Shown: positions 43,326 through 49,997 of the stretch, in pieces
How positions within the stretch are numbered: the first letter of the stretch is position 1
Layout of the letters: each line of letters begins with the position of its first letter
DNA from: Altibacter sp. HG106
GTDB taxonomy: Bacteria > Bacteroidota > Bacteroidia > Flavobacteriales > Flavobacteriaceae
DNA length: 64,000 bases
NCBI RefSeq assembly: GCF_028561755.1
Contig: NZ_JAQQTD010000004.1
Span: 310,001-374,000, forward strand
Reading direction: 5' to 3'
Translations under genes and position numbers: made by a program
Notes under the pieces: generated by a model
Database searches by the model: none
What the model was told of the DNA's origin: nothing
Seen by the model: only the letters and a program-made list of their open reading frames with translations

Positions 43326-43762
43326 TTGGTGATCACCACATTGTCACCGGCTCGTTGTACACGATATGGTTGCATAGGATAGTTAGACGACGGGTCGGTT
43401 TGATGCTGGCCCGTCAATAAATCATAGCTATTGTCGTCTCCTTCACAAGGACAGGTAGCGACGACTCCCGAAACGTTCATGCGCGAGCAGGAACTGGGTG
43501 GGTGGTTGGGATCGCTCAATTCAAATGCCGTGTACATATTGGTGTTGACGCAGTAAACAACAACACCGCGAATACCTTGTTGGGTAACCACCACACTGCT
43601 TCCAGGGAAGTTCAGCGGACTGTACTCGGGTAGATTTAAGTTTAAGTTCAAATTGATCACCGGATTGGTGAGGTTCGGATTATTATCCTGCAACCCATCA
43701 TCATCTCCTTTACAGGAAACCAAGATGAGCAGGGCGATGAGAAGGTAAAATAACCGTTTCAT
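43322..43762 (-). CDS. Lipoprotein with a Rieske-like fold lacking the cluster ligands
   Basis: The 146-residue protein has the signal peptide MKRLFYLLIALLILVSC with lipobox ILVSC, and an Asn-rich linker. The body ends GVVATCPCEGDDNSYDLLTG, then YPMQPYRVQRAGDNVVI, laid out like the C-terminal half of a Rieske domain (CPCHG...F...G...PL..Y.V). However, CxH is CSR and CPCH is CPCE, so a [2Fe-2S] cluster with two His ligands cannot form. A structural or other metal-binding role is possible. It overlaps the receptor gene at the 3' ends by 4 bases. Confidence 0.6.
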   Translation of the reverse strand: MKRLFYLLIALLILVSCKGDDDGLQDNNPNLTNPVINLNLNLNLPEYSPLNFPGSSVVVTQQGIRGVVVYCVNTNMYTAFELSDPNHPPSSCSRMNVSGVVATCPCEGDDNSYDLLTGQHQTDPSSNYPMQPYRVQRAGDNVVITN

Positions 43763-43820
43763 GAATAGCAAATTTTTTAGGGTGTGAAGGTACAATTATT
43801 TCCAGATTCTTATTTTTTCG

Positions 43821-43828
43821 TATCTTTG
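43821..43828 (+). promoter_or_regulatory. Candidate -7 element for greA
   Basis: TATCTTTG matches TAnnTTTG. The expected transcription start is near 43835, which is the first base of a hairpin. Confidence 0.55.
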
Positions 43829-43834
43829 TTTAAC

Positions 43835-43864
43835 AAAATCCCGTCGCGTATGGGATTTTTTGTG
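43835..43864 (+). promoter_or_regulatory. Hairpin plus T-run at the 5' end of the greA transcript
   Basis: AAAATCCC (43835-43842) pairs with GGGATTTT (43852-43859) and is followed by TTTGTG. It has terminator form but sits immediately at the predicted transcription start, so it may be a 5' stabiliser or an attenuator for greA. Confidence 0.55.
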
Positions 43865-43885
43865 TTTATATTAAACGATGAAGTT

Positions 43886-44368
43886 ATGAGTAACGTATCT
43901 TATTACACTGCAGAAGGATTAAAAAAATTGCGCGCTGAGCTCAATCAGTTGAAAGATGTAGAGCGTCCCAAGGCCTCTCAGGCTATTGCGGAAGCCAGAG
44001 ACAAAGGCGATTTAAGTGAAAATGCCGAATACGATGCCGCCAAAGAAGCACAGGGCTTGCTAGAAATGCGCATTTCAAAGCTGGAAGAAACCCTGGCCAA
44101 CGCACGATTAATAGATGAATCACAATTAGACACCTCTAAAGTATTGGTGCATTCTAATGTAAAGATTAAGAATAAGGCGAATGGAGCGGAAATGAACTAT
44201 AAACTGGTCGCGCAAAGTGAAGCCGATCTAAAGAGTGGAAAAATATCGGTCGATTCTCCCATCGGAAAAGGATTGCTGGGAAAAAAGGTAGGTGATGTCG
44301 CCGAAATCAAGGTTCCCAATGGAACGGTTCAATTTGAAATTCTCGATATTAGCCGAGGCAACTCTTAA
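43886..44368 (+). CDS. greA: Transcription elongation factor GreA
   Basis: GreA inserts a coiled coil into RNA polymerase to cleave backtracked transcripts. The 160-residue protein (ATG 43886, MSNVSYYTAEGLKKLRAEL) carries the acidic tip ARDKGDLSENAEYDAAKEAQ and the C-terminal FKBP-like domain GKKVGDVAEIKVPNG. The longer upstream frame overlaps the promoter. It is followed after 4 bp by the HIT gene. Confidence 0.96.
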   Translation: MSNVSYYTAEGLKKLRAELNQLKDVERPKASQAIAEARDKGDLSENAEYDAAKEAQGLLEMRISKLEETLANARLIDESQLDTSKVLVHSNVKIKNKANGAEMNYKLVAQSEADLKSGKISVDSPIGKGLLGKKVGDVAEIKVPNGTVQFEILDISRGNS

Positions 44369-44372
44369 AAGT

Positions 44373-44768
44373 ATGGCAACTGTTTTTACCAAAATCATCG
44401 AAGGCGAAATTCCGAGTTATAAGATACTCGAAGATGAAAATTTTATCGCCTTCTTAGACATCAATCCCAATGCAAAAGGACATACCCTGTGTGTTCCTAA
44501 AGAAGAAGTAGATAAACTATTTGATCTTGGAGAACATATGTATTTGCAATTGATGCAATTCTCACGTCGTGTGGCAAAGGCGTTGGAAAAAGCAGTGGAG
44601 TGTAAACGGATTGGGATGAGCGTCGTGGGCTTAGAAGTTCCGCATGTTCACGTACATCTTATTCCGATCAATGAAATGAAAGACATGACCTTTCAGCACA
44701 AAATAACGATGACCGAAGAGGAATTCACAGACCTGGCCGCCACGATCAAACAATATTTACAAGGGTAA
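44373..44768 (+). CDS. HIT family nucleotide hydrolase
   Basis: The 131-residue protein starts MATVFTKIIEGEIPSYKILEDEN and has the triad HVHVHLIP, whose middle His forms the nucleotidyl intermediate. PNAKGHTLCVPKE is typical of Hint/PKCI-type proteins that hydrolyse adenosine phosphoramidates. It follows greA by 4 bp in one transcript. It overlaps the convergent zinc-ribbon gene by 12 bases. Confidence 0.92.
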   Translation: MATVFTKIIEGEIPSYKILEDENFIAFLDINPNAKGHTLCVPKEEVDKLFDLGEHMYLQLMQFSRRVAKALEKAVECKRIGMSVVGLEVPHVHVHLIPINEMKDMTFQHKITMTEEEFTDLAATIKQYLQG

Positions 44769-45095
44769 AAGAACGTATACTACAACGCCTATCGCGGCTA
44801 TGCCAAATAGCACCAGAAGATATGCCCAAGCCGTAAATTGTAGGCCCTCTTTTTGCGGATGAACGCGCTTTTGTTGATACTCATACGCACGTTCAATCGC
44901 ATCATCCCAGGATACCGGATAAATCTCGTTGTTACACGTATGGCAATACAGCGTAGCGGCTACCGGCCCATATCGCTTGCTGAGCCAATTCTGGGAAATG
45001 GTTTCTTGCGTAAAAATCAATTCCAACCCTTCTTTTGAATAACATTCCGGACAATGATTATTGAGGGGCGCTTTATGTAGCATTTCAGGCCTCAT
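44757..45095 (-). CDS. Small zinc-ribbon membrane protein
   Basis: The 112-residue protein has two Cys pairs, CPEC near residue 15 and YCHTC near 50, spaced to bind one Zn ion, followed by one C-terminal transmembrane helix (about 89-110). Its ATG overlaps the stop of the histidine kinase gene (ATGA), so the two are made together. It may modulate or localise that kinase; no family name is known to me. Confidence 0.6.
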   Translation of the reverse strand: MRPEMLHKAPLNNHCPECYSKEGLELIFTQETISQNWLSKRYGPVAATLYCHTCNNEIYPVSWDDAIERAYEYQQKRVHPQKEGLQFTAWAYLLVLFGIAAIGVVVYVLLPL

Positions 45096-46267
45096 GTGTT
45101 CGCTTGTTGCTTTAAAATGATCTCCATAGTGGTTCCAACGCCTTTCGTGCTTTTTAAAACGTGAATTTTTCCATTGTGGTATTCTCTAATAATCCGTTTT
45201 GCCAGAGAGAGCCCCAGACCCCATCCGCGCTTTTTCGTTGTGAAGCCGGGTTTAAAGACACGTTTCTGATTTCTTCTCGGAATTCCTTTTCCCGTATCGC
45301 TTATTTGAACATGCACATTTTTTCCCTTCGGAAGAATTTCGATGGTAATCTTTCCCTTGCCCCGCATAGCATCGATACCGTTCTTGACCAAATTCTCGAT
45401 GGTCCAGGCGTACAATTGCTGGTTGAGGTCAACCGGAACGGGATGGTCTGGAACCTTCAGCGAAAATTCAATCAATTTCGAGCTTCTATTCTTTAGGTAA
45501 CTATACGCAGATGCCGTTTCAGCGACAATATCGCGACGCGTTAAGGTAGGTACAGAGCCTATTTTAGAAAACCGCTCGGTAATTGTTTGTAAGCGGTCGA
45601 TATCCTTTTCTATCTCCATGGTATACTCAGGATTCACCTGTTCAGCCTTCAGCAATTCATTCCACCCTACCAGAGACGAAAGTGGCGTACCAATTTGATG
45701 CGCCGTCTCCTTGGCCATTCCGGCCCATAATTGATTTTGTTCTGAAGATTTAGAGGTGCGATAGAATAGGTAGATCGCCAAAAAGAAGAGTAGGATGATA
45801 ACAATTAAAGCGGCCGGATAGTACTTGAGCTTGTTGATAATAGGAGAGTTTCCGTAGTAGATGGTCTGCAACAAATCATCCCGAAATCGAATTTCAATAG
45901 GTTGATATTCCCGAGAGAATTGTTGCGCCATTTTTTCTCGGAAGGCTCGCAGCCTCTCTTCGGAAACTCCCTGTTCATCCAAGTTTCTGGAATCGTATAG
46001 ATCTTCCTTATGACTGTAGAGGATCATCGGCGTGGTGGTGTTGCTCTGAAGGATTGGCAGTACCATTTCACTGGTGTTGTCTAAACTCGCCTCATCTACC
46101 AAACTCTTCTGAAGTTCTTCTTGAGCAAAAGCCCAAATTTTCATCTTATTACGTTCATTATCCTTTAGCTGGTTAAAGAAAGCATAGGTATTCCATAAAA
46201 TCAAACTAATGATACAGAGGGAAGCAAAAATGAAGAACCAACGAATAAAGGCTGTCTTGCTATACAT
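45092..46267 (-). CDS. Membrane sensor histidine kinase
   Basis: The 391-residue protein has an N-terminal helix (about 7-30), a periplasmic sensor of about 120 residues, a second helix (about 148-168), a phospho-acceptor His in AGMAKETAHQIGTPLSSLVGW and an HATPase domain (ENLVKNGIDAMRGKG, DTGKGI, KRGWGLGLSLAKRII). There is no receiver domain. No response regulator is next to it, so its partner lies elsewhere. The first gene of a two-gene minus-strand unit. Confidence 0.9.
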   Translation of the reverse strand: MYSKTAFIRWFFIFASLCIISLILWNTYAFFNQLKDNERNKMKIWAFAQEELQKSLVDEASLDNTSEMVLPILQSNTTTPMILYSHKEDLYDSRNLDEQGVSEERLRAFREKMAQQFSREYQPIEIRFRDDLLQTIYYGNSPIINKLKYYPAALIVIILLFFLAIYLFYRTSKSSEQNQLWAGMAKETAHQIGTPLSSLVGWNELLKAEQVNPEYTMEIEKDIDRLQTITERFSKIGSVPTLTRRDIVAETASAYSYLKNRSSKLIEFSLKVPDHPVPVDLNQQLYAWTIENLVKNGIDAMRGKGKITIEILPKGKNVHVQISDTGKGIPRRNQKRVFKPGFTTKKRGWGLGLSLAKRIIREYHNGKIHVLKSTKGVGTTMEIILKQQANT

Positions 46268-46386
46268 AAAGAAGAATTTCTCGTACCGCTTGTACCGTCA
46301 AAGGTAGTATTGCGAGGGTGTTAAATATAAAGCAAATATGTTAATATTATTGCCTTGCCAAATTTTTAGAAACTAATTGCATTCAA

Positions 46387-46394
46387 TACCTTTG
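46387..46394 (+). promoter_or_regulatory. -7 element just before the flavin reductase ATG
   Basis: TACCTTTG matches TAnnTTTG and ends 6 bases before ATG 46401; transcription would begin at the start codon. Confidence 0.45.
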
Positions 46395-46400
46395 CCCACT

Positions 46401-47297
46401 ATGTTATCGGTTGATCCCAAAGAAATTTCTACCAAACAATTACACGGCTACCTTTTAGGTGCGGTGGCTCCACGCCCTATTTGTTTTGCCAGTACGGTAG
46501 ACGCATCGGGTCGGGTGAATCTGGCTCCTTACAGCTTTTTCAATGTATTTGGGTCGAACCCGCCGATCATGATTTTTTCCCCAGCCAGAAGGGTGCGAGA
46601 CAATACCACCAAGCATACCTTAGAAAATGTTTTGACCACCAAAGAAGTGGTTATAAATATCGTAAGCTATGCCATGGTGCAGCAGATGTCTCTTTCTTCT
46701 ACCGAATATCCACAGGGAGTCAACGAATTTATCAAAGCGGGTTTTACGGAAGCTCCCTCGGAAGTGGTTGCTCCGCCGCGGGTTGCCGAAGCGCCGGTGC
46801 AGTTTGAATGTAAAGTGACCGAAGTGATCGCAACGGGGACTGATGGAGGAGCAGGAAACCTGATTTTGGCTGAAGTGGTGCGCCTGCATGTTAAGGAGGC
46901 TATCTTAGATGACGCAGGAGGGATTGATCCCCAGAAAATAGATACCGTCGCCCGTATGGGAGGAAATTGGTATTCCAGAGCGAAAGAAGGCATGTTCGAA
47001 GTGCCCAAACCCCTATCTACCTTGGGAATTGGTGTCGATGCCTTGCCCGAGACCATACGCACCAGTGCGTACCTTACCGGAAATGATCTTGGAATGTTAG
47101 GGAATGTAGAAGCGTTGCCGGCAGCGCAGGCTATCTCCACTTTTAAAGAAACCGCTTCGGAAAGCTATCAGTACCTGATCACCTCCGGAACGAATAAAGA
47201 AGTACATGAAGAGGCGCAGCGATTGTTAGGAGACGGAAAGGTGTCGGAAGCATGGTTACTGCTCATGGCAGCAATGAAAACGAATCATTCAGAATAA
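46401..47297 (+). CDS. Flavin reductase family protein (FMN-binding split barrel)
   Basis: The 298-residue protein has the FMN-binding segment AVAPRPICFASTVDASGRVNLAPYSFFNVFGSNPP, split-barrel type, and VINIVSYAMVQQMSLSS, like flavoproteins of the YhdA/HpaC-like DIM6/NTAB group. Members reduce flavin or act as oxidoreductases. The C-terminal third (from about 220) is less conserved. I use ATG 46401; the TTG at 46377 precedes the promoter element. It is followed by DUF3127 after 12 bp, perhaps one unit. Confidence 0.8.
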   Translation: MLSVDPKEISTKQLHGYLLGAVAPRPICFASTVDASGRVNLAPYSFFNVFGSNPPIMIFSPARRVRDNTTKHTLENVLTTKEVVINIVSYAMVQQMSLSSTEYPQGVNEFIKAGFTEAPSEVVAPPRVAEAPVQFECKVTEVIATGTDGGAGNLILAEVVRLHVKEAILDDAGGIDPQKIDTVARMGGNWYSRAKEGMFEVPKPLSTLGIGVDALPETIRTSAYLTGNDLGMLGNVEALPAAQAISTFKETASESYQYLITSGTNKEVHEEAQRLLGDGKVSEAWLLLMAAMKTNHSE

Positions 47298-47309
47298 AAT
47301 AATAGAACG

Positions 47310-47684
47310 ATGGAAGTACAAGGAAAGATTAAAATGATTGACGAAACCAAAACCTACGGATCCAACGGATTCCGTAAGCGGGAAGTGGTCGTTACTACCG
47401 AAGAACAATATCCACAACATTTGATGATCGAATTTGTGCAGGACAAAACCGATCTGCTCAATAATTTTCAAGTGGGGCAGCAGGTAAAGATCAGTATTAA
47501 TTTGCGCGGTAGAGAATGGGTCAATCCCCAGGGCGAAACGAAATATTTCAACTCTATTCAAGGCTGGCGCATCGAAAACCTGGAAGCAGGTGGAGGTTCT
47601 AACATGCCTCCAGTACCACCGGCAGATGCTTTTGAGCCTGTAAACGACTTAAACGAAGACGACCACGACGACTTGCCTTTCTAA
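47310..47684 (+). CDS. DUF3127 protein with SSB-like acidic C-terminal tip
   Basis: The 124-residue protein has an OB-fold-like domain (MEVQGKIKMIDETKTYGSNGF, then VGQQVKISINLRGREW, and TKYFNSIQGWRIENL), typical of DUF3127 in Bacteroidota. A Pro/Gly-rich linker ends in NEDDHDDLPF. SSB in this same genome ends MEDDDLPF, so this looks like a divergent SSB paralogue or a protein sharing SSB's partner-docking tip. A DNA-metabolism role is inferred. Confidence 0.75.
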   Translation: MEVQGKIKMIDETKTYGSNGFRKREVVVTTEEQYPQHLMIEFVQDKTDLLNNFQVGQQVKISINLRGREWVNPQGETKYFNSIQGWRIENLEAGGGSNMPPVPPADAFEPVNDLNEDDHDDLPF

Positions 47685-47705
47685 TGGAAACCCCATAGAA
47701 TTTAA

Positions 47706-47741
47706 AAGCCTGTCCTTACTTGGGCGGGCTTTTTATATTTT
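47706..47741 (+). terminator. Rho-independent terminator after DUF3127
   Basis: A 10-bp stem with two G-T pairs (47706-47715 with 47722-47731), loop of 6, followed by TTTTATATTTTT. The next ATG is at 47748, so the start of the transporter transcript must lie in this AT-rich stretch. Confidence 0.82.
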
Positions 47742-47747
47742 TACGAC

Positions 47748-49118
47748 ATGAAGCTCACGCGAGGTATCGAAGCATTTTTTAGTAGGTTTATGCCTTCTCC
47801 TTTCGCTATTGCCTTATTGCTAACGGTAATAACCATTATATTGGCGTTGCTCTTTACCGAAGCACCCGGAACCGACGCGCATCTTTTGACCATCTTATCG
47901 TATTGGGAGCAAGGAATTTGGAACAATGCCTTGCTTGTCTTTGCCTATCAAATGATCCTTATCCTGGTGCTAGGACATATCCTTGTGTTGAGTGCGCCGA
48001 TGAACCAACTAATTGAAAAAATTACAACAGGGGTGCGAAACACAGGCACCGCTGTAGTCTTGGTAAGCGTTACCACCATGTTAGTGGCGTTTTTTAATTG
48101 GGGACTCGGACTCATATTCGGGGCTATTCTCGCGAGAAAGATTGCTGAATCAGCCCAGAAGAACGGATTTCCTATAAATTATCCCTTGGTGGGAGCAGCG
48201 GGCTATGGGGGTTTTATGATCTGGCACGGCGGAATTAGCGGTTCGGCACCGTCGAAAGTGGCAGAATCAGGACATTTAGCGAGCCTCATGCAAGGAATAG
48301 GCAGGAGTACAGCGAATTCCCTCCCGTCTCAAATCACCTATGCGGAAACTGTTTTTAGCACTTCCAATCTGCTCATCTTTTCGGTGGTGTTAATTGCGGT
48401 ACCACTTATGTTATATGTTTTGGGAAGGCGACTTCCGGCAACTCCTATTACACTGCCTACGTATGAAGGAGCTGGCGCTAGTGATGCCGATATTTCGAGT
48501 ACCTTCTACGATCGTTCGCGTCTTTTTGGTATAGGTATCGGTGTATTACTTCTGGTAACCTTTGCTTATCAGTACTGGAACGATCTACAGGCCTTAGCCA
48601 TAACTCCCAATATGTTAAACTTCTTTATGTTAGGTCTGGCCTTGATCCTGCACGGGTCGGTAGCACGTTTTTTAACCGCCTTGGAAGAAGCTATTAAAGG
48701 GGCTTCGGGAATCTTAATACAATTTCCGCTGTACTTTGGCATTATGGGCATCATGAAGGACAGCGGAATGGTTGTTATGGTCTCAGAATTTTTTGTCTCT
48801 ATCGCCACGCCAATCACCCTGCCTATTGTCACTTTCTTTAGCGCAGGTTTGGTAAATATTTTCGTGCCTAGCGGCGGCGGGCAATGGGCAGTGCAAGGCC
48901 CAATTGTAATAGACTCGGCCCAACAGTTAGGCGTACCACTCCCCAAGGCGATCATGGCGTTGGCTTACGGCGATCAATTAACGAATATGTTACAGCCGTT
49001 TTGGGCTTTACCTTTGTTGGGAATTACGCGCTTAAAAGCCAAAGAAATTTTACCCTACACCTTGCTGATCATGCTTTTGGGTGGAAGTATTTTTATCATC
49101 GGATTATTGATTTGGTAA
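47748..49118 (+). CDS. Short-chain fatty acid transporter (AtoE/TIGR00366 type)
   Basis: The 456-residue inner-membrane protein has about ten to twelve helices. The segments FMPSPFAIALLLTVIT, FFNWGLGLIFGAILARK, YGGFMIWHGGISGSAPSKVAE and FVPSGGGQWAVQGPIV are characteristic of the AtoE family, which imports short-chain fatty acids such as butyrate or acetoacetate. No ato catabolic genes are beside it, so the substrate is by family only. It is monocistronic between two hairpins. Confidence 0.85.
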   Translation: MKLTRGIEAFFSRFMPSPFAIALLLTVITIILALLFTEAPGTDAHLLTILSYWEQGIWNNALLVFAYQMILILVLGHILVLSAPMNQLIEKITTGVRNTGTAVVLVSVTTMLVAFFNWGLGLIFGAILARKIAESAQKNGFPINYPLVGAAGYGGFMIWHGGISGSAPSKVAESGHLASLMQGIGRSTANSLPSQITYAETVFSTSNLLIFSVVLIAVPLMLYVLGRRLPATPITLPTYEGAGASDADISSTFYDRSRLFGIGIGVLLLVTFAYQYWNDLQALAITPNMLNFFMLGLALILHGSVARFLTALEEAIKGASGILIQFPLYFGIMGIMKDSGMVVMVSEFFVSIATPITLPIVTFFSAGLVNIFVPSGGGQWAVQGPIVIDSAQQLGVPLPKAIMALAYGDQLTNMLQPFWALPLLGITRLKAKEILPYTLLIMLLGGSIFIIGLLIW

Positions 49119-49119
49119 T

Positions 49120-49148
49120 AAAAAAACCTCGTTGATGACAACGAGGTT
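49120..49148. terminator. Hairpin after the fatty-acid transporter, T-run on the minus strand
   Basis: AACCTCGTTG (49125-49134) pairs with CAACGAGGTT (49139-49148), loop ATGA. Seven A precede it, giving a perfect terminator for minus-strand transcripts; on the plus strand it is followed by AGCTTTGTGG, a weak T-run. Possibly bidirectional. Confidence 0.75.
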
Positions 49149-49290
49149 AGCTTTGTGGATTAGGTCATTTTTGACAAACTCAAAAAACAATGATGAACAA
49201 ATTTAGGGATGTCAAAAACAGTATAAATTTCAGAATTTTTCTTCATTTAACCAATAGAAACGCTTTTTTTAACAAAGAAACCCACTCAAG

Positions 49291-49929
49291 ATGATACCAT
49301 TAGGTGAGAAACTATGGTTCCCTCCGGTGGAGGAGGCTTCGGAAGATGGATGGTTAGCGTTCGGCGGAGATCTGTCCGCGGCTCGTTTGCTATTGGCGTA
49401 TCGCAGTGGGATTTTTCCGTGGTATGAAGCCGGGCAACCTCCCTTGTGGTGGAGTCCGGATCCACGAATGATCTTAATTCCGAAGGAATTTAAAATTTCA
49501 AAATCTTTCCGGAAACGGTTGCGCACCCATCCGTTCCGATGCACCGTAAACCAAGCCTTTGAAAGCGTAATATCACAGTGCGCGAATATTTCACGAACCG
49601 GACAAAGCGGTACTTGGATCACGTCTGAAATGAAAAAGGCGTATGTACAGCTACACCAGCAAGGGCATGCTGTTTCTGTGGAAGTTTGGGACGGAGAGCA
49701 ACTGGTGGGCGGATTGTACGGAATCGACTTACCTGAATCCCGCATCTTTTGTGGTGAGAGCATGTTCTCAAAAGTAAGTGACGCCAGTAAAATCGCCTTA
49801 CATTACTGGGTAGGACGCCTTGAAGCCATGGAATATCATTTTATCGACTGCCAGGTGTATACCCAACATCTGTCAAGTTTGGGTGCGCGAGAGATTCCCA
49901 GAACCGAGTTTCTACAATTTTTGGAATAG
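49291..49929 (+). CDS. aat: Leucyl/phenylalanyl-tRNA--protein transferase
   Basis: Aat adds Leu or Phe to N-terminal Arg or Lys of proteins, marking them for ClpS-ClpAP. The 212-residue protein shows GWLAFGGDLSAARLLLAYR, GIFPWYEAGQPPLWWSPDPR, SGTWITSEMKKAYVQLHQQG, GGLYGIDL and FCGESMFSKVSDASKIAL, all Aat signatures. The 170-bp upstream region has no promoter I can call. Its stop coincides with the in-frame extension of the next frame, but the next gene's true start is 69 bp later. Confidence 0.96.
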   Translation: MIPLGEKLWFPPVEEASEDGWLAFGGDLSAARLLLAYRSGIFPWYEAGQPPLWWSPDPRMILIPKEFKISKSFRKRLRTHPFRCTVNQAFESVISQCANISRTGQSGTWITSEMKKAYVQLHQQGHAVSVEVWDGEQLVGGLYGIDLPESRIFCGESMFSKVSDASKIALHYWVGRLEAMEYHFIDCQVYTQHLSSLGAREIPRTEFLQFLE

Positions 49930-49997
49930 TGTATCGCTGGAAAAAGTGCTTCAAAAATCGTATCTTCGTGCTGCTTGAATCAAATCACGGAATTACT

